DNA of 64,000 nt from Anastatus disparis. Lineage: Eukaryota > Arthropoda > Insecta > Hymenoptera > Eupelmidae. Of this stretch, positions 32,690 through 43,617 are shown piece after piece (position 1 is the stretch's first letter; each line of letters opens with the position of its first letter). Both the position numbers and the translations under genes were made by a program. Location of the stretch: assembly GCA_017163975.1 (NCBI GenBank), contig JAFFSR010000082.1:733001-797000 (forward strand), in the 5' to 3' direction. The notes below the pieces were generated by a model, which was not told where the DNA came from, made no database searches, and saw nothing but the letters and a program-made list of their open reading frames with translations.

Positions 32690-34330
32690 AATTAAATAGA
32701 AAATAGAGCCCGAAAATAAGACTGGAAAAATAAAGCTCCGAAAATTAGGCTAAAAAATATAGCAACTATGATAAAATGAGGCCCCAAAAATAAGGTCAAA
32801 AAATTTAGTAAAGAAATATAGCAACTATGAAAAAATAAAACCCTAACAATGAAACAAAAATTTAAGTAAAGAAATAGAGAAATATATCTGGAACTTTTTA
32901 ATTTTGAGAAATTGTCTTCACAACAATTGAAAAGTCTATAATACAAGTTTCTGGAGCGGCACACACTTCAATAGGGGCTTAAATTACTCGTTTCTGTAAG
33001 TAGGATATGTAAATAAATTTTGGTATCGATTGAACAAACGTTGTTCACGGTATATAATTTTATACATAAAAAATGATACTTTTTTCATATTTTTCTACGT
33101 GTGTTTCTTGAGCTATAAAAAAAGTAACGTACTTTCGATCATTCTCAAATTTTTTGAGCATAATGAATATGGTAAAAAAAACAGTTTAAGCCTACCCTGG
33201 TACATGTGTCTCTCTTTAGGAAGCTGTTAGACTATTTTTAATGTAAGTGTAATTTTTAGATGAAAATAACACTAACATTAAAAATAGTCTAACAGCTTCC
33301 TAAAGAGAGACATATGTACCAGGGTAGGCTTAAACTGTTCTTTTTACCATATTCATTATGCTTAAAAAATTTGAGAATAATCGAAAGTACGTTACTTTTT
33401 TTATAGCTCAAGAAACACACGTAGAAAAATATGAAAAAAAGTAACATTTCTGACGTATAAAATTATGTACCGTGAACAAAGTTTTTTCAACCGATACCAA
33501 AATTAAATTACATATTCTACTCACAGAAACGAATAATTTAAGCCCTTATTGAAGTGTGTGCCACTCCAGAAACTTGTATTATAGACTTTTCAATTGTTGT
33601 GAAGACAATTTCTCAAAATTAAAAAGTTCCAGATATATCCCTATATAGCAACTATGAAAAAAAGGCCCTAAAAATAAGGCAAAAAGATTATATCTTTGAA
33701 TTATTAATACTTTATTATCTTTTATAGAATAATTCTTTCTTGGTACCTTTTGTTTACGGCGGCAAACAATATGAAAAAAGTTATTTGACCCTATATCAAT
33801 TTAAAATTTTTAATCTTAGAAACATTTATGAAATGTTCTTGTAATATTTTAAAAAAAAATTGGTTGTCATATTTTTTAAGCGTTTCTAAAATATATCTGT
33901 GGGCCCAAAAAAATAAAAGGCCCAAGAAAATATAATGTTCAAAAAATATATAGAAGAAAAAATTATTGGGCCAAAAAAATATAAGGCTCAAAAAAATATA
34001 AGGCCCAAAAGAATATAAGGCCCAAGAAAATATAAGGTCCAAAAAAATATGAGGCCCAAAAAATATAAAGCCCAAAAAATATAGAGACCGAAAAAAATAT
34101 AGGGTATAAGAAAATATAAGGGCCAAAAAAATGAAAAGCCCAAAAAAATATTAGACCCAAAAAAATATAAGACCTAAAAAAATAAGGCTCAAAAAATAAA
34201 GAGCCCAAGAAAATATAAGGATAAAAAAAGGGCCAAAAAATGGGCATTGAATAAAAATATAGGGCCCAAAATAATATAAGACCCAAAAAATATGGCTTCG
34301 AAAGAAGCTCATGACTAATGAGTACTAATT
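32690..34330. repeat. GGCCCAAAAAAATATAA minisatellite, split by a foldback
   Basis: A degenerate 17-18 base unit built of a GGCCCA core plus an A-rich and TATA part. It is loose at 32690-32870 and 33640-33680 and dense at 33900-34330. Minus-strand ORFs of Phe/Leu/Ile-Gly type (33791-34286) are repeat translations. Confidence 0.75.
32882..33637. mobile_element. ~756-bp foldback element
   Basis: Arms of about 365 bases. ATATATCTGGAACTTTTTAA starts the left arm and is the reverse complement of the right end. The centre is AATGTAAGTGTAATTTTTAG. Arm identity is high throughout. It is inserted in the GGCCCA minisatellite, whose ATAGCAACTATGAAAAAA word occurs on both sides. No ORF. Confidence 0.85.
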
Positions 34331-34339
34331 ATATAAGGC

Positions 34340-35080
34340 CCAATAAAAAATTGCTACTTTTATTATTAAAAGATTAACACATTTAAAAAATGCGGAGAAC
34401 CCGAGAACCGGAGATCCGAAGATCCGGAGAAAAACGTGGTCTTACTATAATATAATATAGGATAACTAGATCATTTAAGTTAAATTCCTAATCATTCAAA
34501 AATTAAAGAAAAAAAAAAATTTCTGGTAAAAAATTATTTTAATTTAATCTTTTATACATTTCAGTGTGTACTTTGCTAGTTAAAAAATACTGTAGCTCTT
34601 AGATTTGAAAAAGAAGTTTCTCTCTACCGTGTCCCCTTTTTCACGCCCAATATCGATGTGTCACCTTTGTCAAACGAAAATTAACGGGTAACTTTTTTCT
34701 ATGCTATAACCCGGGGTGTCGTCTCATTACGCCACCCCAACGATATAATTATTTTTTTTTTAAATTAGATATTTCTGATTTAATCTATTATTAATAAAAA
34801 AGTAGTAATTTTTTTACATACTAATAATAATACTCATCAATAGTAATATAAATTATCAAAAAAATAGATTTTAATGCGCATGATAACGACTATAAACAAG
34901 GTACATGAAAATCAAAGAATCACAAATAGATATTATAGGTAATAGCATCTTTTTTTTATTGCTCATATATTAGTTTAACACGTATGATTACTCAAAAGTG
35001 GACACAAATTTATAAACAAAGTAAATAATATGAAAAACAATAAGAGAAAAGGAGAGAAAGAGAAAAAGTAAAGAATATGT
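34340..35080. other. Non-coding DNA with a dispersed repeat
   Basis: AT-rich. The only structure found is the reverse-complement copy of the 1580-1715 repeat at about 34600-34745, containing CACGCCCAATATCGATG and CGGGGTGTCGTCTCATTACG. Confidence 0.5.
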
Positions 35081-35099
35081 ATTTGTTTAAATATACTTT

Positions 35100-35400
35100 A
35101 CTAGCGTCAACATTAGTATATTTAACACGCTCATACACCTTAGGTAACTTGTGTTTGCATAAAAAATCCCAGACGGAGTGGGGTTTGGAAAAAAAAAGAA
35201 GTTAGTGAGGAATAGAAGTGTGTGTAAAGGACCTCGCAAGATCCTTATGGAAAAATAAAACTTCGGTAATTTTTCTGTAACTTGGTGCAAATATAGTTGA
35301 TAATGTACTGATAAGAAGTTACCATTGCACAAACTCGTTTGGATAAGCTGTTTGACCCATAGAGGCAGTTGAAGGTCATAATACAAAGATGTAGCCGTAA
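35100..35400 (-). repeat. Dispersed repeat shared with 46820-46930
   Basis: The minus strand here contains ATCAACTATATTTGCACC then AAGTTACAGAAAAATTACCG. The plus strand near 46830-46870 has the same words with few changes, in inverted orientation. The minus-strand ORF (35087-35386, with LYLHQVTEKLPKFYFS) and the plus ORF at 46743-46958 (LYLHRVTEKLTEFHFS) come from this shared block. This could be a relic of a coding repeat, but no family is recognised. Confidence 0.45.
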
Positions 35401-35856
35401 AGACTAAGGAATGTTTGGTATCATTGTTTTAATCTATTTTTGAGTAAATAACATGTATTTCTATTACTATTTGTACGTTTTTGTTGTTTTATTAAATAAT
35501 ATTAATTAGGGTAATCGTTTTTGGCATCCCAGAATTGCATTAAAAGATTTAAAATAATTACAACAACATAGAGTACCAAACAATTTCCTGACGCCGAATC
35601 ATCGCGTTCATGGAAGAAAGATAATGCGAGAGACAATGTAGGGGAACGACAACACAAAAAGAGGCAACACAAGTAGAGGTGACTGCATCCACAATAATAA
35701 TAATAATATTTTATAATATTATTAGTATTTTATATAAAAATAGTATATTATATTTTTAAAAATAAATAGCAAAATAATATATCATAAATGGGTACATTCT
35801 GAATTTTTTTATCTTTCAAATGACAAACAGACACGCACACACACGCACACGCACGC
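35400..35856. other. Non-coding DNA ending in a CA/ACG-rich tract
   Basis: AT-rich, including a TAATAA tract, ending in a CACGCACACACACGCACACG tract at about 35830-35856 at the 5' end of the LINE. Confidence 0.55.
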
Positions 35857-36158
35857 CCAGACAACCCTGCCATGCCAGTCCCAAGCTCGGAGCTCTGCTA
35901 CTCAAGAAGCAGAGAAGAAGGAGAGGTAAAAGTTGTCAACCTCGTTAAAATAACCAAGGGTCATCTGGCCCTGATGCTAGCACCTTGTTAAAGGGCTTCT
36001 TTCTAGGTTACAGAATAGGAAAAGGAACCCCGAAAATAAACCAAACATGAAAATGAGCAGTGAATATCAAACGTTACTACCCCAAGCAAGTACGACCACA
36101 CAGCTAAATCTCATCGGCAGTTCTGATCAGGTAAAAGCCCTGGTGGCCGACGCACAGA
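35857..36158 (+). mobile_element. R1-clade LINE, 5' end
   Basis: GC-richer sequence beginning CCCAGACAACCCTGCCATGC right after the CA/ACG tract. It runs as 5' leader and possible start of ORF1 up to the foldback insertion at 36159. The rest of the LINE resumes at 42285 in the same orientation. The assignment rests on position and composition, not on a protein match here. Confidence 0.5.
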
Positions 36159-36244
36159 AGCCTTTTTGCAGATTTTTTTCTTCAAAATCAAAGAACTTTG
36201 GCTAGGCTTGAGATAATTTCATAAATCTTGTTGAAGGTTGAAGC

Positions 36245-39200
36245 TTCACGGTGTTCAAAACTCAACTTTAAATTCAACTTGAAATTACCTTGGATTTTTT
36301 AACGTAATTCAGTTTTTATATAATTTTTTAGAAATTTGACACAAAAATAAAAATTTATACACCTTTATTAAAAATAAGCCCAAAAAACGAATTTTTCCAT
36401 TATTTGAATTTTTTTATATCTAGGTATTATAATTACATATATTGAACTACGCTAATAACAATAGCGTTTCGTTAAATTGCACAAAAGAAAAATTAAAAAC
36501 AAATTTTATTAGAATTACATATTTCTTACAGTTTTATTATATATATGAGACATAATAGAGTACACTTATTATAACAAGCCCAGTAAAAATTATAAATGTA
36601 TCGAAACATACGAAAGTGTATCCAAGTGTGATATTTCGAACCAAAAATTCCAATAACTTATTGTGTAACAATACAGAATGTTGACCTCTACGAAAGCATT
36701 TGTTTATTTGTTCTGCATTACATATAAGAAGAGAAATGAACTAAATTTGGTAGGGAATAACATTTGATTTTAAACAATTATACTCAATCAAGCAGTTTAA
36801 TATTTAGTTTGCTTCTAAATAGACACACGGTTGCGAATATAATTATGTTTTCGGAGAAAAATTCAAATCATCCAGCATCACATACTGAGAATCATGAGCG
36901 TATATGTCTGTGGGCACACACACATAGAAATGTGTAGAGTATATGTAAGCGCCACGCGCACCTTGCGGTGCGCAAGCGAGCGACGGCAAGTAAGCCGAGA
37001 CTAGTAGAAGCGTGCGAACTGGTGAGACACAGCGTGCTCAACCTCTGACGAGATAAGTTCTCTTTTGTTCATCCTTGTACTCTCAGGTAATATTTAAGCA
37101 GCGAAATAAAGACGAGGCATTTCTTATACTTACAGAGTCTGGTTATTCCACCATCCTCTACCTCATCTTCCTTGTATCTTGTGCCAGGAGGCACACATGT
37201 CTTTTTTGTTTAAGAAAATCCAAATTATTTATTAAAACTAAAGGAGCACTAGTAACAAGAGTAGAAAAGTTGGTTGGCATTGAAAACAATGACAATTCAC
37301 TAAATGTTCTGTGTAACTTGTGTAAAGTTTAGTTATATAAGTTAGTAAATAAAGAAGATTTTATCAAATTTAAGTGTGGGTTGCCTGATTATTCTTTATT
37401 CTAAGAATCGGTTCAAACAAGATAAAAAAAAAATTGTGTATGTGACTGTTATCTATGTGATTACGTAAGACAACTTAATGTTCCCGTACAATTTTTGAAA
37501 AAAAAATTGAATGTGCGCTCCGGAAAGCAGGTATTCATTTGGTTGAAAATAAAATTAAAAATCAGAAAATCGTAAAAAAATGTGTTTTATGTTTTTCGGA
37601 TTAAAACGCGGTAAAAATCATAATTGTACTTTAGGAAATCACGTAAGTAATTTAAAAAATCACATAATAGAAGAATGCTGGAAAAACAAAAAGATCAACT
37701 AATTTCGATTTTAATTAAAGATAAGATTGAAAATGATTTAAATGTAAATGATGATACCATTGTTGATAGAGAAATTCAACTAACTCAACTGAAAGGCAAA
37801 CCTTTGCGATTGCAAATAAACCCAAGCCCATTAAAAGATAATTATAATAAACATAAAAACCGCATTTCTGTTAAAAATTTTGGTAATTTAAAAGATGAAT
37901 TACATTTGAGTTTTAGGAAAACTAAGATACTCGCTTCAGCTCTAAGAAATGCGACAAATAATAAAATGCTATTTGAATCGAAATTAAAAGAAAAACTTCT
38001 CACAAGAAATCGAATAGTTGAGAATTTTTTTGAAATAAAAACTGTTCAGTTTGTAAATATTAAAGGTAAAACATCAGAAATTTCCGAAAAAAAATATTAT
38101 TTACTGTGAAGATTTAGAAAATTTTCTTTGATTTGTTGAAAATAAAAGAAATGCCAAACCAATGATGCGTTAGAAGTTTGGAATTGACGACGGAGGTGGG
38201 TTTTTGAAACTTTGTCTCAGTATACTGGATAGCACCATAGATAGTACTATAGAATCTGTAGAAATTAATAATGAATTACCACCTTCTAAGGAACGTAAAA
38301 CTAGTTTAAATGGTGTACAAAAATGATTTATCATCGCTATTGCTCCAAATTGTCAAGAAAATTATGCCAATATCTCAGAATTGTGAAATCTTGTAAATCT
38401 CAATCAATTTATTGATATTATTTCTGCAGATTTGAAACTGGTAAATATATTTTTAGGTATACAGTCACATTCATGTATGAATCCTTGCGCATGGTGTCAT
38501 GCTAACAAAAATAATTTGGATGTACAAGGCACTCGTAGAACAACTTAAAATTTACTTAAAAATTACAATGATTGGTATGAAGCTGAAGCTAATAAAAAAG
38601 AAGTAAAACGATTTAAAAGTTGTATTCAACCACCTCTTTAAGATACATCTATGAAAATAGAAGTATTAGATATAGTTCCTCCACTAGAGCTGCATTTGAT
38701 GCTTGGTGCTGTTAATTCTATTATAAATAGTATGATGAAAAACTGTGAAAAAGACGCGACCAATTACATGAAAATGTGTCACGTAGAAAGAGAAGTTACT
38801 CAGGGAGGTTCTTCTTTCGCAGAAAATTCTTGCAAAAAATTGTTGGAGAAAGTTGTGGTATTAAGATCGATTTGTTGTTTGAACTGTTTAAAATACGTCA
38901 CAGTAATACAAAACCTGGAGTCCGTCGTTCACGATTGCTTTGGAAACATATTGAAACCTACTTATAAAGATAGCATTGAGAAATTTCGAAACAGTTATCT
39001 CAGTTTGAATTTTTTAATAACACCGAAAATTCATGCTATTTTTTTTCACGTAGCTGAATTTTGTTAAAAAAATAACAAAGCCCTCGGTTATTACAGTGAA
39101 AAGGCGTTTGAGGCGGTGCACCATGATTTCAATGAAACGTGGAAAAAATACAAAGTTAACAAAAGTCACCCTAAGTGGTCTGATAATTTATTGAACGCTG

Positions 39201-39590
39201 TAATTGAATATAATAGTCATCATCTTTAAATTTGTATTTATTATGATATATTTATGGTATATATATGTGTATCTAATACATTGAAAATAAATAAAGTTTA
39301 ACTTATTCAAAATAAATTCGTTTTTTATTTTTTTTTGCAATTTTATAAAACATTATTATATTATTAGCGTAGTTCAATACATGTACATAATTATAATACC
39401 TACACAACAAAAAATTCAAACAATGGAAAAATTTTTTTTTTAAATCATTTTTTGCGCTTCTTTTGAAAAAAGGTGTATGAATTTTTTTTTATTTTCGTGT
39501 CGAACTTTTAAAAAATTATATAAAAACTGAACTCCGTTAAAAAATCCGAGGTGATTTCAAGTTGAATTTAAAGTTGAGTCTTGAACACCG
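36245..39590 (+). mobile_element. DNA transposon with CACGGTG ends, Transib/RAG1-like
   Basis: Inverted ends CACGGTGTTCAAAACTCAAC (left) and CACGGTGTTCAAGACTCAAC (right, reversed), with long inverted repeats of about 240-300 bases that also share GCGTAGTTCAATA. It sits in the left arm of the foldback: joining GAAGGTTGAAGCT to the right flank GACATGATCTGGAATAAGG restores the arm sequence seen at 42190-42220. GCT is present on both sides. It encodes a decayed transposase (37075-39230). CAC-type heptamer ends and the protein layout suggest the Transib superfamily; a 5-base duplication typical of Transib was not seen. Confidence 0.6.
37075..39230 (+). pseudogene. Transposase relic, possibly Transib/RAG1-like
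   Basis: N-terminal part has several Cys pairs (CLFCLRKS, VLCNLCK, CDCYLCD). Then NFGNLKDELHLSFRKTKIL (37675-38109), KFGIDDGGGFLKLCLSIL (about 38170-38230, candidate first Asp), IISADLKLVNIFLGI and PCAWCHA (38420-38505, candidate second Asp), and IVPPLELHLMLGAVN. The end reads LITPKIHAIFFHVAEFC and YYSEKAFEAVHHDFNETW with candidate Glu (39090-39140), then LLNAVIEYNSHHL-stop. The D-D-E order and a SE.A.E block after a TPK.H segment resemble Transib/RAG1-type proteins, but this is inference from motifs. At least five stops or frameshifts. Confidence 0.5.
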
Positions 39591-39899
39591 TGGCTGACAT
39601 GATCTGGAATAAGGAAAAAATACAGCGGTAGCGAAATATTCATTGTGCTTTTCACAAATAAAGGCTTAACTTGGACATTTTTGTAAAAATAAGATATTAT
39701 TGCTTACTACAATGATCTAAAGTCTCACGTTGAGTTCCAATACTAATTTTCTTTAAGTTTTTCGAATGCCGAATCCAAATCCGTCCTCCAAAGTTCTGTA
39801 CGACGAAATATATGTTGAAATATAACGACTCAAAGTCGGTATTTCGGTATTTTTGCATGTATTGCAAAAAAAATTCGGAATATTTTGTGGAATATTGTA

Positions 39900-40800
39900 A
39901 CGAAAAACATAAAATTGAATCCCTTAAGTCATAAAATTTATGAACCCTAAGCCCTTAAGCCCTAAAGCTCATAATCCCTTAATCATAAACTAATACATCT
40001 AAATCCTTTAATCCATGAACTCAAAAATCCTTAAATTTTGAATCTCGAACTCATATATCCAAGACCGTAGACCTAAAACCCATCAACCCTAAACTTATAA
40101 GCAATAAACCCAAAACCCATGAACGCTAAATCCATAACCTCTACAATCATAAACCCTAAACTCATAATCCCAAAACTCATGAACACTAAGCCCATATGCT
40201 CTAAAACCATAAATCCAAAATTCGGGAAGCCCTTAACCCATAAACCTTAAACCCAACCTGATTTTGAAATACAACCTCTTAAAGTTGGTATTTCGCTATT
40301 TTTGTATGAGTTGTGAGAAAATCGGAATGTTTTGTAAAACATCGTAACGAAAAACATAAAATTGAATCCCTTAAGTCATAAAACTCATAAACCCTCAACC
40401 CTTAAACCCTAAAGCCCATAATCCATTAAACATAAACTTATATATCTAAATCCTCAAACTCATAAACTTAAGAATCCATAAATTTTGAATCTTTAACTTA
40501 TGAATCTAATACCATAGACCTTTAGGTCCCATTAAACCTGAGTCCATAAGCCATAAATCCAGTAGCTCCGAACCTATAAGTTTAAACATATAAACACTAA
40601 AACCGTAAAACCATCAGCGAAACTTAGACCTATAACTTTCAAAATCACAAACCCTCAACCCATTAACCCATAACGTACAAACCTCTAACCTATAAACTAT
40701 AACAATAATCCTTAAACTATAAACCAATTAACTCTACACCCTCAAACCCTTAAGTCCTAAATCTTAATATACACACCCTTAAGCCTCAAATCCAAATGCG
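39900..40800. repeat. Degenerate CCCTAAA-type repeats, left arm
   Basis: A stretch of about 900 bases dominated by words such as AACCCTAAACCCATAA, CTTAAACCCTAAAG and AACCCTCAACCC. It resembles highly diverged telomere-type repeats, but the unit length varies. A reverse-complement counterpart occupies about 40800-41880. Confidence 0.7.
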
Positions 40801-41880
40801 TTAAGGGTTTTTAGGTTCAAAGCTTGTAGCTTTAAGATTTATGGCTTCAGAACTTGTAGGTTAGGATTTCATAAGTTAAGGGTTTAAGAATTTAGAGTTT
40901 AAGGTTGAAAGTTCATGCCTTCAATGATTTAGGATTTTGAGGTTAAAAGTTTAATCAACTAAGGCTTAGGACTTAAGGTTTATACGTTAAGATTTAAGGG
41001 TTAAGGGCTTAAGGGTTCAGAGTTAATTGGTTTAGGGTTTTAATGTTTAGGGATGATTATGTTAAGATTCATGGATTAGGAGTTTATACGTTGTAGGTTA
41101 ATGGGTCAAGTGTTTGTGGGTTTAAGGTTTATGGATTCATGTTTCGCGGTTTAAGGTTTCACGTTTCTAGTGTTTATATATTTAACCTTATAAGTTTAAA
41201 ACTACTAGGCTTAGAAATAATGGATTCTGGGTTTATCGGTTAAGGGTTCATTCCGCGAGTGTTAATGAGTTGAGAGATTCTTGGCCTAAAGTTCATGAGT
41301 TGAAGGTTAGCAGGTTTATTGTTTTAGGGTTCATTGGTTTAGCCTTATAAGTTTGGGTATCATATCTCTGAAAATTATGGTTTTAGGGTTTAAAGGTTAA
41401 GAGTTTGTGCCTTGAGAGTAAATGATTTGAAGGTTTGTGTGTTTATAGAGCTAGAGTTTTTAAGTTTAAGGCTTATGTGTTTAGGGTTTTCTCACAACTC
41501 ATACAAAAATAGCGAAATACCAACTTTAAGAGGTTATATTTCAAAATCAGGTTGGGTTTAAGGTTCATGGGTTAAGGGTTTTCCGGGTTTTGGGCTTATT
41601 GTTTTAGAGTTTATGGGCTTAGCGTTTATAGGTTTAGAGCTTATAGATTTTGAGTTCATGGTTTTAGAGGTTATGGAGTTAGCGTTCATGGGTTAAGGGC
41701 TTACGGACTCAGGGTTAATGGGATATAAAGGTCTACGGTATTAGATTTATGAGTTAAAGATTCAAAATTCATGAATTTTTATTTTTATGGGTTTAAGGAT
41801 TTCGGTATATTAGTTTATGTTTAAGGGGTTATGGATTATAGTGCTTAAGGGTTGAGGGTTTATGAGTTTTATGACTTAAG
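40800..41880. repeat. Degenerate TTTAGGG-type repeats, right arm
   Basis: Mirror of the left arm with words such as GGTTTAGGGTTTTAATG, TTAAGGGCTTAAGGGTT and TTTAGGGTTCATTGG. ORFs here are not taken as genes. Confidence 0.7.
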
Positions 41881-42284
41881 AGATTTAATTTTATGTTTTC
41901 CGTTACAATATTTCACAAAATATTCCGATTTTTTTTGCAATACATGCAAAAATACCGAAATACCAACTTTAAGTGGTTATATTTTAAAATCAGGTTGTCG
42001 TACAGAACTTTGGAGGACGGAGTTGGATTCAGCATTTAAAAAAATTAAAAAAAATTAGTATCGAAACTCAACGTGAGACTTTAGATCATTGTAGTAAGAA
42101 ATAATATCCTATTTTTACAAAAATGTCGAAGTTTAGCCTTTATTTGTAAAAAGTACAGTGAATATTCCGCTACCGCCGTAATTTTTCCTTATTCCAGATT
42201 ATCTCAGCTTCAACCTTCAACAAGTTTCATGAAATTATCCAAAGTTCTTTGATTTTGAAAAAAAAATCTACAAAAGGGCCACTG

Positions 42285-43617
42285 TGCGGTGCTAGCTCCA
42301 CGAATTTTGAGGGAAGCAAGACGCACAAAAATACTACAAGAAGGCTAAGGAATGGAAGCTCGCATACAATATCAAGAAGGAGAAGGACTGTGCAGGTAAG
42401 CATGCTGCAACTCAAGGCGGCTATTGAAGAGCTTCTTGAGATGCTAGAGGATAAACAGCAGAGGACAGTTAATAATACCATTGTCTTTCACGGAAGGTGA
42501 TATTGTTTAAGAACTTTGAAATCACAATGCTAATGAAACAGACTGTTAATGCACCTGTACTCAGTGACCCCCGAGCTCGGGAGCTATCAGGTATTGGAGA
42601 AGAGCTGTTCTCTACACCAGTGGGAGAATCCTTGACTATACCAGGCACATCGAAGAGAAAGGCGAGTTCACTGCCTAGCACAGAGGCTGCTAGATGTAAT
42701 TAAAGGGAAAACTAGCGGAGATTGCCAACACCTATTGCGCAGCATCAGGGATTGATCCAACAAAATGATGATTCAGAGGGTATCGAACCCATTGTCGACC
42801 AGGGCTGTAAAACTGTGAAGAAGAAAGCGAAGAAGAAGAACGCGAAGAAGAGGGCTGAGAATATACAAAGATCGCGGATATTGCCAGCTGCACTCCTCGT
42901 AAGTGCTCAGCTAAATAAGTTCTATGCAGATATTTTCAGGAAGGTAAAGGCAACAATATCTGGAAAGATTGCCAAGTATAGTATTGAAAAAGTGCGTAGA
43001 GCGGCAACGGGCCAATTGCCAATTGTGCTCAACTGGAAAGGAGGAGACAGGATAGAATCCGTCCAGAAGGAAATAGAAGATGCGTCGAAAGATAAAGTTG
43101 ACGTTATGAACAAAACGCACGATAGACCTAAGGTAGACCTAGAGATTAAAGATATCGAAGAAACAACTACCAAGGCTGAGCTCGTGGAGGCACTACAAAG
43201 AGTTAATGGAGAAATTGGCATCGTAAAAATTGAATTGATAAAGTCAGTGCGGGTGGCATATGAGAAAACTCAAATCGCTCGTGTCAGACTACTAGTTGAG
43301 GCTGCTCGCAAAGCAATAGGCGATACGGGCAAAATCCGGATTGGTCTTGTCAATTGAAGGATACGGGAAGTCAATCGACCGCTCAAGTGCCGCAGATGCT
43401 GGTATCCCGAGCATATAGAAAAACAATGCACAAGCGAAGTGGATCGATCTAAACATCGCATGAAGTGTGAGGGAACTGAGCACAGGGAAACATACTGCAT
43501 TCTATGTGCTGAGACAAAGGAGTCAAGGTTCTGCAAACATGTGGCTGGCAGTGTTAGATGCACAGTTTTCAATGAAGCTAGCAAATTTTCTTATTTAAGA
43601 AAAAAGCTACAACGACA
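42285..43617 (+). pseudogene. R1-clade LINE ORF1 (gag-like)
   Basis: Continues the LINE after the foldback. A Lys-rich segment (KTVKKKAKKKNAKKRAE, near 42810) precedes a long open block (42722-43357). After a stop in that frame a shifted frame reads LKCRRCWYPEHIEKQC, MKCEGTEHRETYCILCAE and CKHVAGSVRCTVF, the array of three CCHC-type zinc knuckles found at the end of R1-clade ORF1 proteins. These knuckles bind nucleic acid. The reading frame is broken at least twice. Confidence 0.75.

Larger units (their letters stand above)
36159..42284. mobile_element. Foldback element with telomere-like arms
   Basis: Ends are inverted: CCTTTTTGCAGATTTTTTTC (left) and CCTTTTGTAGATTTTTTTTT (right, reversed), both continuing CAAAATCAAAGAACTTTGG. 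Leaving out the nested transposon (36245-39590), the left arm is about 1.3 kb and the right arm about 1.5 kb, meeting near 40800. Outer arm sequence (ACTCAACGTGAGACTTTAGA in the right arm) is matched in reverse at 39720-39740. The inner arm is built of degenerate CCCTAAACCCATAA-like units on the left and TTTAGGGTT-like units on the right. No ORF. It interrupts the LINE. Confidence 0.7.

Noticed and set aside
33791..34286. Minus-strand hydrophobic ORFs (Phe/Leu/Ile/Gly-rich)
   Set aside because: Translation of the GGCCCA-AT minisatellite; not a membrane protein gene.
42227..43584. Minus-strand ORFs over the LINE gag region
   Set aside because: They are antisense to the plus-strand zinc-knuckle frame, which has recognisable motifs.
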